A stretch of 50,712 nt of DNA from an uncultured Clostridia bacterium (GTDB taxonomy: Bacteria > Bacillota > Clostridia > Saccharofermentanales > Saccharofermentanaceae). The notes beneath the pieces were generated by a model, which saw nothing but the letters and a program-made list of their open reading frames with translations, had not been told where the DNA came from and ran no database searches. Both the position numbers and the translations under genes were made by a program. Shown piece after piece: positions 17,320-26,781 of this stretch; the first letter of the stretch is position 1, and every line of letters begins with the position of its first letter. Location of the stretch: NCBI GenBank assembly GCA_947167045.1, contig CAMVGO010000015.1, positions 1-50,712 of the forward strand, in the 5' to 3' direction.

Positions 17320-17328
17320 TGCTATAAT
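17320..17328 (+). promoter_or_regulatory. Extended -10 promoter of the PARG gene
   Basis: TGCTATAAT lies 32 nt before the ATG at 17361, the same spacing as for the CW genes around it. Confidence 0.65.
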
Positions 17329-17360
17329 TAATTCATATCAGATGTATAGGAGAACCGCAT

Positions 17361-18212
17361 ATGGGTTGGAGTGACAGAGACGCAAGGGCGAAAGTCTTTG
17401 AAGATACGCGTTTGCATTATATGAATGATGCATCTCTTAAGACTGCTGTGGAACGGTCTGTCCGCGGACAGAAGCTGATACTCGAGAAAGACGCGACCGG
17501 ATTTGATCCTTCGGTACTTAACGAAAACGATACGAAGATCGTCGTATCTCGTAAAAGATCTTTTGAGGCGGCTTCGGAATACTCAAAGGAGGGACTCAAG
17601 ACTGCAGTTCATAATTTTGCGTCATCCACGAATCCGGGCGGCGGAGTCGTAAGAGGTGCGGGAGCGCAGGAAGAGTGTCTTTGCAGATGCTCGACTCTGT
17701 ATCCTTGTCTTGATGTTAAGGAAATGTGGGACGGATTCTACACGCCGCACAGGAAAACGGGTGATCCGCTCCATAACGGGGATATCATCTACACGCCCGG
17801 AGTTGTCGTCTTCAAGACTGATACGGCACTGCCTGAGATGATGCCTGAAAAGGATTGGTACAGCGTTGATGTGATCACATGTGCAGCACCAAATCTGCGA
17901 TCAGATCCCACTAACAGATTTAACCCTTCTGACGGGGATCAGAGAGCTGAGATTGGCAATGAAGCTCTTAAAGAAATACATATCCAAAGGCTTAGCAGGA
18001 TGTTGGAAGTAGCGGCTATAGAAGGATGTGAGGCGGTTATCCTCGGCGCATTTGGATGCGGCGCGTTCCGCAATCCTCCTGAAGTTGCCGCGGAAGCCGC
18101 AAGGATAGCCGTAGGTAAGTACGGAAAGTATTTCAAGGTGATTGAGTTCGCAGTTTACTGCAGTCCGAATGATCTGAGCAACTACAGTGTCTTTAATTCT
18201 GTATTCGGGTAA
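17361..18212 (+). CDS. Microbial-type PARG macrodomain protein (TIGR02452 family)
   Basis: A 283-residue protein of the bacterial poly(ADP-ribose) glycohydrolase type, which removes ADP-ribose from proteins or from poly(ADP-ribose). The signature is visible: ASSTNPGGGVVRGAGAQEE, with the GGG loop and the catalytic glutamate pair QEE. Later macrodomain parts are DVITCAAPN and VILGAFGCGAFRNPP. The N-terminal helical stretch and overall length match the family. The start has AGGAG eight bases upstream. It is cytoplasmic (no signal peptide) and sits with a GNAT gene inside the secreted-protein cluster. Such genes are often carried on mobile or phage DNA. Its substrate here is unknown; no ADP-ribosyltransferase is seen in the window. 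Confidence 0.87.
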   Translation: MGWSDRDARAKVFEDTRLHYMNDASLKTAVERSVRGQKLILEKDATGFDPSVLNENDTKIVVSRKRSFEAASEYSKEGLKTAVHNFASSTNPGGGVVRGAGAQEECLCRCSTLYPCLDVKEMWDGFYTPHRKTGDPLHNGDIIYTPGVVVFKTDTALPEMMPEKDWYSVDVITCAAPNLRSDPTNRFNPSDGDQRAEIGNEALKEIHIQRLSRMLEVAAIEGCEAVILGAFGCGAFRNPPEVAAEAARIAVGKYGKYFKVIEFAVYCSPNDLSNYSVFNSVFG

Positions 18213-18226
18213 GCCTGGAGGTGTTT

Positions 18227-18661
18227 GTGGTAGAAGTAATGCGGGGTGAGGCCGAGTGGCAGAGAGCGGGAGCTTATTCGGTCCGTGTTCAGGGAATGAA
18301 CCGTCAGCATCACATTCCGCTCAGGGATGAGTTCGATGAACATGACTGCGACGGAACGAGATACATCATTCTTTTAGATGACGGATATCCCGTGGCGACA
18401 TGCCGCTTCTATGAAGCAGGCGCTGACAGTGTGATACTTGGGCGTCTTGTCGTGCTGCCCGAATACCGCGGTCAGAAGTTAGGGCAGAAGACAGTATTGG
18501 AAGCTGAACAGTGGATAAGAGAACTCGGTTACGGAAAGATCATAATTGACAGCCGTTTGAAGGCCATAGGGTTCTATGAAAAACTTGGGTTTGTCCACGG
18601 GGACGACAGTGTTATCAAGAGCGGAGATTTCGATTGTGTAAGGATGTATAAGTTTCTGTGA
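18227..18661 (+). CDS. GNAT family N-acetyltransferase
   Basis: A 144-residue acetyl-CoA-dependent acyltransferase. Motif A is clear (LGRLVVLPEYRGQKLGQKTV), with YEKLGFVHGDD near the C-terminus as in small ElaA/YjcF-like GNATs. The GTG start at 18227 is chosen because GGAGG (18217-18221) sits five bases upstream; GTG 18221 overlaps that site and ATG 18239 is too far. It follows the PARG gene by 14 nt with no terminator between, so they are likely co-transcribed. The acceptor cannot be told from sequence. Confidence 0.85.
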   Translation: MVEVMRGEAEWQRAGAYSVRVQGMNRQHHIPLRDEFDEHDCDGTRYIILLDDGYPVATCRFYEAGADSVILGRLVVLPEYRGQKLGQKTVLEAEQWIRELGYGKIIIDSRLKAIGFYEKLGFVHGDDSVIKSGDFDCVRMYKFL

Positions 18662-18692
18662 TCATTGGCGGAGAAGACCGTTTTTCGCACTT

Positions 18693-18701
18693 TGGTATAA
18701 T
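18693..18701 (+). promoter_or_regulatory. Extended -10 promoter
   Basis: TGGTATAAT lies 32 nt before the ATG at 18734. Confidence 0.65.
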
Positions 18702-18733
18702 GTTATAACTCTAGATGCAAGGAGATTTACAGT

Positions 18734-19996
18734 ATGGGGATCAGAAAGATCTTGGCAACAGGCTTTGCGGCAGCAATGGTGCTCTCGATCGTATCTTCAT
18801 CCGCAGTTGCGGATACGACCGGCTGGCTGGGAAACTATAAGGACGGATGGCGTTACTACACTTCTGATACCGAATACGTAAAGAAGTCCTGGAAGCTCAT
18901 CGATAACGAATGGTATTACTTTGACGGAGACGGCTATACTCTCATGGATACCTGGGAAGTGATAAACGGCAAGCTCTATCATTTCGGAAAGAACGGCGTT
19001 ATGGAAACCCACAAATGGATTTCCTGCGGTGATTATCAGTTAGACGAATATTATGATGAATATACAGAATTAAATCCCGATTACGAAGATGTAATGGCCG
19101 AATATAAGGACAAGAAGATCTGGCGTTTCGTCGGCGATGACGGTGCGGCTTATACGGGCTGGCGGAAAGTCGGCGGCGAATGGTATCACTTCAATGATGA
19201 GGACATAACTCTTGTTGATACCGAAGAAGAGTTCCAGGATGCCTATGCCGTTATGACTTACGGGTTCTATTTCGACGAGTCGGAAGAAGCCTGGTACAAC
19301 TTTGACGGTGACGGCCATTACAGGACGGACGGATGGTATTACGGTCCCGGCGAATACGAATATACCAACTGGTATTATTTCGATGCTGACGGCCATGCCC
19401 TGTCTGACTGGCAGAAGATAAGGAACAAGTGGTATTTCTTTGAGTCGGATTGTATCGACTTCGCTAAGGGTATCAACGGTCCGGGCTACGCCTGCACGGA
19501 TGAGATGTATTATTTCTACGATACATACGATGAGGACGGATATTCCGTTGCCTGGGATATCTATCTTTTCAAATCCAGCGGCGAGATGGTCACGGGATGG
19601 TACAGATATCACAAAAAATGGTATTATTCCGCATCCGACGGATCACTTTATAAGGACCGCTGGTTCAAGTACAACAATAACTGGTACTATTTCAACAGGC
19701 TCGGTGAGATGGTCGCGTCTGCCGATAACTATGAGATCGGATGCAAAGGTTATGACTTCGATTCGAACGGCGTATGCAAGAATCCTTATGACGGCAGGAA
19801 GATCACCGGCTGGTACGAGCGAAAATATGACACCGAACCTTATTTCTGGTATGAGGACGGATATGCCTGGAGCTATATCGACCGTAACGGCAAGAAGGTA
19901 TGCGGGGTCGAAAACTACATGATCGGCGGAAGGGCTTACGATTTTGACACTCTCGGCATCTGCAAGAATCCTTTCAGCGGAAGAGTGCCGGAATAA
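18734..19996 (+). CDS. Secreted CW-repeat protein (420 aa)
   Basis: The longest of the small CW-repeat paralogs. The signal peptide (MGIRKILATGFAAAMVLSIV, cleavage near AVADT) is followed by the shared GWRYYTSDTEYVKKSWKLID module. Repeats are strongly degenerate and carry acidic Tyr-rich inserts. A cap-like unit YDFDSNGVCKNP occurs internally and again at the end (YDFDTLGICKNP), so the C-terminal 70 residues look like a duplication of the end module. ATG is preceded by AAGGAG. No catalytic domain is seen. It has its own promoter. Confidence 0.83.
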   Translation: MGIRKILATGFAAAMVLSIVSSSAVADTTGWLGNYKDGWRYYTSDTEYVKKSWKLIDNEWYYFDGDGYTLMDTWEVINGKLYHFGKNGVMETHKWISCGDYQLDEYYDEYTELNPDYEDVMAEYKDKKIWRFVGDDGAAYTGWRKVGGEWYHFNDEDITLVDTEEEFQDAYAVMTYGFYFDESEEAWYNFDGDGHYRTDGWYYGPGEYEYTNWYYFDADGHALSDWQKIRNKWYFFESDCIDFAKGINGPGYACTDEMYYFYDTYDEDGYSVAWDIYLFKSSGEMVTGWYRYHKKWYYSASDGSLYKDRWFKYNNNWYYFNRLGEMVASADNYEIGCKGYDFDSNGVCKNPYDGRKITGWYERKYDTEPYFWYEDGYAWSYIDRNGKKVCGVENYMIGGRAYDFDTLGICKNPFSGRVPE

Positions 19997-20130
19997 GCGT
20001 TTTGCCTCCATTTAGTGTCGCAGATTATTTTCTCCCTATAATGCACGCTCTTAATAACTGACTGATTTTGTTTTAAAGGCTGCTTACAAGCCTTCTGTAT
20101 AATTGTGCCCTGAAAAATCCGGCTGAAATT

Positions 20131-20174
20131 ATGCAACTGAATTCCCGATGAGATGCAACTGGATTCTTGGTGAT
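20131..20174 (+). repeat. Two imperfect 22-bp tandem repeats
   Basis: ATGCAACTGAATTCCCGATG (20131) and ATGCAACTGGATTCTTGGTG (20153) start 22 bases apart and match at about 17 of 22 positions. Repeated ATGCAACT blocks of this kind resemble the multiple terminal repeats of IS21-type insertion sequences, so this may be a leftover element end. No transposase is present. Confidence 0.5.
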
Positions 20175-20334
20175 TAGTTAGCAGTCAAGGTTAGCTGTGT
20201 ACTGTTTCGAACGGTCAATTTGCATTTTGCCCAATAACGTTCTTTTGTCTGTCAGATGGATAAGATCCTAATGGAAATAAAGTGTTACAAAAATCAAAAT
20301 ATTCTTCTTTGTTGTAATAATAATGACATATTGC

Positions 20335-20343
20335 TGATAAAAT
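20335..20343 (+). promoter_or_regulatory. Extended -10-like promoter of the second giant gene
   Basis: TGATAAAAT matches TGnTATAAT at all but one base and lies 53 nt before the ATG at 20397. Confidence 0.45.
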
Positions 20344-20396
20344 CAACTGTATACATTCCTTAAACAATCTAACGTACGAATGCAAAGGAGGTCTCT

Positions 20397-23300
20397 ATGA
20401 GTTACAAATTCAAGCATTCATTTGCAGCGGCCTTAGCGGTCGTTCTTGTCGTCGGCTTTTTGCCGATCAACGCGTTGGTGGTCAGAGCTGACGAAAACGA
20501 TGTGTATTACATTTATACAGACGAAACCACCTATGAGACTGGAATCGCAAAAGAGATACCGGATAATGCTTATAAAACCGGAGTGTTTGTAAACGGCGGT
20601 TCATATGATCTTCAGGATGATGATTATACTGTTTGGGTTAATAAAGGTACCGTTTATACAACTACCGACGATATTTTATTCGGTAGTCATAATTTCCGTA
20701 TTTCTGATAGCGGTAAAGTAGCATCTGACGAATTGGAAGTAACCAGTCGTGAAGGTTATTGTCCGGAGTATACCGGAGATATTGATTATGAAACTATAGA
20801 TGATTATTTTTATAATCAGAGCAGGAGCAACATCTACACTTTTATCTCCGATTATCGCTATTCGACATATTATCGTTTTACTTTTGATGAAATCGTGATT
20901 CCAGAGGATGTTACGTTAACCATCGGATCTTACGAGGAAGAAGGACGAATTGAAGGTACATATCTTTGTGTTCTTTTCATGCACGTCTATGGAACCCTTG
21001 AGATCGAAGGCGTTACCGATGGAATGGGAAGTTTAAATATTGTTGATATAGGCGATCATGCCGGCGGAGAAATTGGTCCTAACGGCAAGGTCATCGGCGG
21101 AGACGGAGCTTGTATCGATCTTTCTTTGAATTCAAATAACTTTGCGGGGCTCACTGTATATGATTCTGATTATAATGATGATCTCGTTGAGATCCCTACC
21201 GAGGAAGTCGAGCGGCCTGTAATCTATGATTCCATCCGCGATAAGTGGATCGTTTCTAATATGTATGATGCTTCAGGATTTTTTAAAGCGCAATATAAGT
21301 TCTTTGAGGGTGGCGCATTCCTGAATGCTAATGGCAAAGATATCTATGATTCAACATATTATTCATATGATGCGGATGAAGAAATCGATTTTGTAGTTAC
21401 GGTTCCTGAGCAAAGAGCGGGAGAGACTCCTGAAGTTCAGATTATCAGTAATAATGGTCGTACGAGTGAGTATCCTGAACTTACAGAAAACGGTTCGGAA
21501 TATACTTTCAGTTATACTCCAGATTATCCATACGGATTTACTGTCTGCATCAATTGGTGTGAGTTTGATGCTTTAAGTTCCGATGATAACAGTTTTTGTT
21601 TAGATATAGAGGGTAAAGGTTCAATAAATTATGACGTTGCTCCGTCAGGAGAGGTCTATGTTGAACCCAACAACGATGATCATACAAGATACAGGATCGA
21701 CAAGGATTGTCTTGAAGACGGCGTTGTTATCACCGTTACTCCTGATGAAGGTCATGAAATTGCTGAGATTATGTTTGATTTCAACTATTATGACTTGGAT
21801 GAAGCTTTTGAATATATTGACTGTATCGATGAAGTCGACGGCGGAATAACGATAACTCTGAATAATGATAATTACTATGGCAGCTGGCTATATATGTCGT
21901 TCACGGCTGACGATGGTATTCCGGATGATCCGGGTTATGGACCGGGAACCTGCGAGTATTCAGTTGAATATAATACTATGTATGTTAATGATGAGGAGCA
22001 GGGTTCTGTTGAAGTCAACGGCGTGACAGTTGACAGTTTTGATTATGGTGGTTGCTGTCAAAGTTTTACGGTTGGAGAACCATTGGTTTTCTCTCTTCAT
22101 GCACCTGAAACACGGCAGGGTGTTGATAGAGTAGTAAGGATCTTCGACAATCATGGCACTTATTTGTCAACTGATGCTGAAGGCAGCGATAAGCTCATTA
22201 TTGAGAATGACGAGTTCGTTTTTACACCAACTTCAAATTACGGGTTCAGGGTTCAGATAGAATGGAGTGCTTATGATGCTGTCTGGCCCAACGACAAACA
22301 GATCTGGTTTGGCACAAAAGTAATAGGCAATGGATCTGTCACGGTCGAGAAGAGTACCGTTGTAGAAACGGATCCATATTATGAAAACCAGCAAAGGATA
22401 CTGGTTCCGAGTTCGGTTATCAGTGAAGATGGTGCGGTTTATGTTTCTTTCATTCCCGAAAAGAATAGTGAGCTCAAATCAGTTACTGTTGAAGGGGATG
22501 TGCTCGTTCCTAGGGGATCTGATGCTGATTATTTTCATTGTTATTTGGAAGATGATCAGCGTTTTGAGTACGTCGATGGTATTTGGACATTCAAGGTGAC
22601 TGAATTCGATGAGTTTGATAATTTGTATCACATTACGGCTGAATTCGGAAGAGACGGCAATCCTTTAGACGGAGAATTCAGATTGGTCTATCCCCAGCCG
22701 TGGGACGGTGAAGGTGCTCCTCATGTTGTGGTTAATGGCACGAGATATAACAACGATTCATATGTAAATTTTAACGCCGGAGATAAATTGGAGTTTGTTA
22801 TCAATGCGCCGGATTACCGTGACGGTGTTGAGCGTGTGGTAAACATTGTTTCCGGTGGTGAGACTATTTATTCTACTTCAGAAGAAGGGGATAAGAAGCT
22901 CGTAGTTTCAAATGACAGATTCTCATTTACTCCCGAAAGTGATGACGGTTTTATCGTTTATGTCTATTGGAGTGAATACGATGCACTTACACCTCAGGCT
23001 GACAGTGTCAATTTCCAGGTGGATTGCAGCGGCAAAGGCAATGTTATCTTCTCCGAAGTCGGATATGAGATGGTTGATCCTTCGAATGATTTCGCCCGTA
23101 AGATAGTAGTTCCTGCTTCTGTTCTGGATGATGACGGATATATAGATATTTCGTTTGAGCCTGCAGAAACATATCTGTTGAAATATATTTATTTTAACAA
23201 TGAAGAGTATGTAGTAGAAAATTCACATGATAACCCTTATGCCAAGTTGATATCTGAATCTCCCGAGTTCAGTTTGAACGACGGCATTTGGACATACAGG

Positions 23301-26300
23301 ATCACGGATGATATTGATAATGACAATTGGATCGACATCTATGTAGTATTCGGTAAGCCGGATCATCCTGAAGACGGTCAGTTCCAGTTACATTATCCCC
23401 AGTATTTTAGCGAGGGTGCTTCAAAGGAAACAAGTGTAGAAGTAAATTCCGTTCCTGCTGAAGATGGAGATGTTTTTGATATTGTTCCTGGACAGGAATA
23501 TGTCTTTAAGATGTATGGACCAGAGTCAAGAAAGGGATATGACCGTGTGGTTAAGATAATCAGTGACGGAGAAGTTATCTGCTCCACAGACGGACAAGGT
23601 GACAGCAAACTCACGGTTACAAATGACCAGTTCAGCTACACACCTGATTCAAATAAATCTTTTACGGTCGAGATAGACTGGTGCGAGTTTGATGTGGCTG
23701 AGCCCGGTGACGGTCAGTTTATGGTGATAACTTATGTCGATGGCGGTTACGGAAGCATCGACGTCTCGAAATATGAGACCGGTCTTGTCGATCCTTCGGG
23801 CAATCATTCTCATAAGTATTATGTAAACTCATCTGAACTGGATGAAGACGGTGCAATTCAATTCTCGTTCATTCCTAATGACGGATGTGAACTTGAGGCA
23901 GTCTTTATGACATTTAAGGATGAGTCTTGGGGAAGAACAAATATTTATGTTCCTGAAGATACAAATAAGTATTATTATGATGCTTTGTTCTCAGATATTC
24001 CTGAATTCGAGCTTGTAGACGGAATATGGACTTACAATTTCGACGAGTTCCCGGATTGGGCTCAAGATAAATATATCAGTTTAACTGTAGTTTATAAGAA
24101 ATCCAATGCTCAGTCTGCGGAACCGCAGTTTGATTTGAGTGCTGACACTTTTGGTCCGGATGGTTCACCCGAGTGTTCTATCATCATAAACAGCAGTTGC
24201 TATGATGGTTACCGGATCACAGATAATAATACCGTTTTGGACTATAGTGCCGGTGATGAGATATCCTTTATTCTTGTTCCGCCAACAGATAGGCAGACAG
24301 ATGGCCTTGTGCCGATCGTAAATATCTATAAGGGTAATTCCTGCCTGTCTTCAGCGAACGGCGACATAGAGATAGTGAAAGCAGCCGGTGAGGATTACAA
24401 ATTTACTTTCAGTTACACTCCTGAAGATGAAGACGGATTCCGTATGGAGATCTTCTGGAGCGAATACGATATTCTGACAAAGAATCAAGACGGATTCCTG
24501 CTTCAGATAAGTGCAAATTACACCAGAGCTGACTATTACGTTATGACTCCTCCGGAAAAGTCTGCTCTTAATCCTGACCGTTTGCACGATTTAGCTTGTT
24601 TATATGACAAGGATAATATTTCCGGAGACGGAATAAAGATCGAGCTGAATTCAGATTATCGACCTGTTGAAAGTGTTGTGATAACTACAGGTAAAGACCG
24701 TAAGACTTATTTTAATGACAGCTATTCCACTTCCGGCAGTCTCTGTTTCTCGGATCTCGATTGGTTTGATGTAGACGGTGACGGCATCGTTACTCTTACC
24801 ATACCTAAAGATGCTTGTGGATCTTCACTTTCTGTCAGGATCAATTACATCATGAGCGGTCCGGGCGATTATGACAGGCCGAGGAGAGGTGAGTATATCG
24901 TTGATTGTTATCAATTGGAAGAAGCTTGTTTGGAGGTCAACGGTGTTCGTATTACCGAACATAAATATCTGAATTTTACTGCAGGTGAAGCATTGAGCTT
25001 CAAGTTCAACGTGCCTGAAGGCAGACAGGATTATAAGCACTATGTAAGGATAATCGACGGCAAAGGTGATACGGTAAAGCTCTATGTTCTTGATAGCGGG
25101 GAATTCACTTACACACCTGAATCTGAACGCGGATTTAAAGTTCAGATTAGATGGAGTGAATTTGAAGACTTGAATTGGCCGGGTGACGGACAGTTCCTGG
25201 TATGGGCCGAATCAGACGAATCAGGTTCTGTTGCTATATCTGATGATGCGCGCAGCCTGGTAAGTCCCACTAATGAGAACTCGATCAAATATCTTGTTCC
25301 TGTTACGGCTGTTGACAATGAGCCTGTAGTAATCTCGTTTGTTCCGGATACCGGTTATAAGCTGAAAGCCGTTACATTCACCAGATGTGATGACGATTTT
25401 ACTCCTGTAGTTTATGTGCCAGAGGTAACTTCTGATTACAATTACTATAAACTCATGTCAGATAATGCTGCTTTTGAGTTTGTTGACGGAATCTGGACGT
25501 ATAAGATTTCCAAAGAAACAAACGGCTTGGACGGAGCGAGATTTGATTTCTATGCAGAATTCACCAAGGCTGAATACTCAGTCACGTTGAGCCCTGATAT
25601 CGAGCATTGTGAAGCAACACTTTCGGCTGGCAGCGCCGGCTATGGTGATGAGATTAGCGTAAATGTCATTGCTGACAGTGGTTATGAGTTCGATTACATT
25701 ACAGTAAACGGAGAAGTCATCAAGGATACAAAGTTCACGATGCCTGATTCTGATGTCGTCGTAAATGTTTTCTGCAAGAAGATCGGCTACACGGTTACTG
25801 TTGAGGATTCCACCGGCGGTACAGCAACTGTTTCTTCAGCTGCTGCTGCGGCCGGCGAAAAGGTAACCGTCACTGCAACACCTGCTGAAGGTTATGAGAT
25901 CGACAGCATTACGGTCAAGGGCGCAGGCGATACCGTTATCACTGTTAATGGAAATGAGTTCGAGATGCCTGCTTCAGACGTAACTGTTACTGTTACATTC
26001 AAGAAGGTTGTTGTTGCCAAGAACGGATGGGTACTTGAAGACGGTAATTACTACTATTACGAGAACGGCACCATGAAAACCGGCTGGATAAAGGACGGCA
26101 AGTGGTATTATCTCGATCCCGCTACCGGCATCATGGCTAAGAGATGGGTACAGGTAGGCAGCAAGTGGTATTACTTCGAGAATTCCGGCGCTATGGTAAC
26201 AGGCTGGAAGTCAATAGGCGGCAAGTGGTATTACTTCGACAGCAACGGTGCTATGGTAACCGGTTGGAAGACCATCGGCGGCACATGGTATCTGTTCGAC

Positions 26301-26627
26301 AGCAACGGCGGTATGGTAACCGGCTGGAAGGCTTCTGGCGGCAAGTGGTATTACTTCGAAGTCTCCGGTGCGATGGTAACAGGCTGGAAGTCCATTGGCG
26401 GCAAGTGGTACTATTTCGAAGGCTCCGGCGCAATGAAGAACGGCTGGCTCAAGTCCGGAAATTATTGGTATTACCTTGATACCAGCGGTGCGATGGTAAC
26501 GGGTTGGAAACTGCTTTCAGGCAAGTGGTACTATATGGAGTCTTCTGGTGTAATGGTCACCGGATCCAAGAAGATAGGCGGTAAGACATACGAATTCGAT
26601 TCGAGCGGAGTCTGCCTTAATCCGTAA
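20397..26627 (+). CDS. Giant secreted cell-wall-binding repeat protein (2076 aa)
   Basis: AAAGGAGG precedes the ATG. A signal peptide (cleavage near VVRADE) is followed by a unique N-terminal region to about residue 295. Then come six tandem units of about 205-250 residues (starting near 298, 521, 761, 994, 1241 and 1498). Each carries a W[SC]E[FY]D-like motif (WCEFDAL, WSAYDAV, WSEYDAL, WCEFDVA, WSEYDIL, WSEFEDL) preceded by a FSFTPES-like strand. Two divergent InlB B-type repeats (about 1725-1871), nine CW repeats (1877-2055) and a YEFDSSGVCLNP cap complete it. The repeat unit is not one I can name; related units occur in the first giant. No enzyme domain or sorting signal is seen. The coding DNA of the repeats is more AT-rich than its neighbours. 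Surface adhesion or binding is inferred. Confidence 0.85.
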   Translation: MSYKFKHSFAAALAVVLVVGFLPINALVVRADENDVYYIYTDETTYETGIAKEIPDNAYKTGVFVNGGSYDLQDDDYTVWVNKGTVYTTTDDILFGSHNFRISDSGKVASDELEVTSREGYCPEYTGDIDYETIDDYFYNQSRSNIYTFISDYRYSTYYRFTFDEIVIPEDVTLTIGSYEEEGRIEGTYLCVLFMHVYGTLEIEGVTDGMGSLNIVDIGDHAGGEIGPNGKVIGGDGACIDLSLNSNNFAGLTVYDSDYNDDLVEIPTEEVERPVIYDSIRDKWIVSNMYDASGFFKAQYKFFEGGAFLNANGKDIYDSTYYSYDADEEIDFVVTVPEQRAGETPEVQIISNNGRTSEYPELTENGSEYTFSYTPDYPYGFTVCINWCEFDALSSDDNSFCLDIEGKGSINYDVAPSGEVYVEPNNDDHTRYRIDKDCLEDGVVITVTPDEGHEIAEIMFDFNYYDLDEAFEYIDCIDEVDGGITITLNNDNYYGSWLYMSFTADDGIPDDPGYGPGTCEYSVEYNTMYVNDEEQGSVEVNGVTVDSFDYGGCCQSFTVGEPLVFSLHAPETRQGVDRVVRIFDNHGTYLSTDAEGSDKLIIENDEFVFTPTSNYGFRVQIEWSAYDAVWPNDKQIWFGTKVIGNGSVTVEKSTVVETDPYYENQQRILVPSSVISEDGAVYVSFIPEKNSELKSVTVEGDVLVPRGSDADYFHCYLEDDQRFEYVDGIWTFKVTEFDEFDNLYHITAEFGRDGNPLDGEFRLVYPQPWDGEGAPHVVVNGTRYNNDSYVNFNAGDKLEFVINAPDYRDGVERVVNIVSGGETIYSTSEEGDKKLVVSNDRFSFTPESDDGFIVYVYWSEYDALTPQADSVNFQVDCSGKGNVIFSEVGYEMVDPSNDFARKIVVPASVLDDDGYIDISFEPAETYLLKYIYFNNEEYVVENSHDNPYAKLISESPEFSLNDGIWTYRITDDIDNDNWIDIYVVFGKPDHPEDGQFQLHYPQYFSEGASKETSVEVNSVPAEDGDVFDIVPGQEYVFKMYGPESRKGYDRVVKIISDGEVICSTDGQGDSKLTVTNDQFSYTPDSNKSFTVEIDWCEFDVAEPGDGQFMVITYVDGGYGSIDVSKYETGLVDPSGNHSHKYYVNSSELDEDGAIQFSFIPNDGCELEAVFMTFKDESWGRTNIYVPEDTNKYYYDALFSDIPEFELVDGIWTYNFDEFPDWAQDKYISLTVVYKKSNAQSAEPQFDLSADTFGPDGSPECSIIINSSCYDGYRITDNNTVLDYSAGDEISFILVPPTDRQTDGLVPIVNIYKGNSCLSSANGDIEIVKAAGEDYKFTFSYTPEDEDGFRMEIFWSEYDILTKNQDGFLLQISANYTRADYYVMTPPEKSALNPDRLHDLACLYDKDNISGDGIKIELNSDYRPVESVVITTGKDRKTYFNDSYSTSGSLCFSDLDWFDVDGDGIVTLTIPKDACGSSLSVRINYIMSGPGDYDRPRRGEYIVDCYQLEEACLEVNGVRITEHKYLNFTAGEALSFKFNVPEGRQDYKHYVRIIDGKGDTVKLYVLDSGEFTYTPESERGFKVQIRWSEFEDLNWPGDGQFLVWAESDESGSVAISDDARSLVSPTNENSIKYLVPVTAVDNEPVVISFVPDTGYKLKAVTFTRCDDDFTPVVYVPEVTSDYNYYKLMSDNAAFEFVDGIWTYKISKETNGLDGARFDFYAEFTKAEYSVTLSPDIEHCEATLSAGSAGYGDEISVNVIADSGYEFDYITVNGEVIKDTKFTMPDSDVVVNVFCKKIGYTVTVEDSTGGTATVSSAAAAAGEKVTVTATPAEGYEIDSITVKGAGDTVITVNGNEFEMPASDVTVTVTFKKVVVAKNGWVLEDGNYYYYENGTMKTGWIKDGKWYYLDPATGIMAKRWVQVGSKWYYFENSGAMVTGWKSIGGKWYYFDSNGAMVTGWKTIGGTWYLFDSNGGMVTGWKASGGKWYYFEVSGAMVTGWKSIGGKWYYFEGSGAMKNGWLKSGNYWYYLDTSGAMVTGWKLLSGKWYYMESSGVMVTGSKKIGGKTYEFDSSGVCLNP
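26025..26561 (+). repeat. CW-repeat coding array, 60-bp register
   Basis: Nine units (first 57 bp, the rest 60 bp) encode GWKSIGGKWYYFDSNGAMVT-like repeats. The GGCGGCAAGTGGTATTACTT core recurs nearly unchanged, as in the other giant gene. Confidence 0.9.
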
Positions 26628-26660
26628 CCGAAGGTATTATCTTGTAGAAGTTTAAACACG

Positions 26661-26697
26661 GGGGCTGTCTCAAAATGAGGCAGCCCATCGTTCTTTC
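26661..26697 (+). terminator. Rho-independent terminator of the second giant gene
   Basis: An 11-bp stem GGGCTGTCTCA/TGAGGCAGCCC (26662-26672 and 26676-26686) with loop AAA is followed by a pyrimidine-rich tail. Confidence 0.75.
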
Positions 26698-26781
26698 TAA
26701 AATAATCTTTACACGCAATTAATGATTTATTGCTCTTCGAGTAATACAATTAAAGAATACAGTACTGCCGGAGGTGCATTT

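Larger units (their letters stand above)
19997..20396 (+). other. 400-bp gap with small repeats, no gene
   Basis: No convincing gene is seen. The gap holds an inverted repeat AAGGCT/AGCCTT (20076-20081 and 20089-20094) without a T-run, the 22-bp tandem repeat listed separately, and near its end the promoter and AAAGGAGG ribosome site of the second giant gene. Confidence 0.6.

Noticed and set aside
14368..20000. Autolysin or toxin function for the CW proteins
   Set aside because: No amidase, lysozyme, NlpC/P60, glucosyltransferase or protease motif was found between the signal peptide and the repeats.
26144..26479. Arg- and Gly-rich open frame inside the CW array
   Set aside because: It is a shifted frame of the 60-bp repeats; a repeat unit without stops stays open in other frames by chance.
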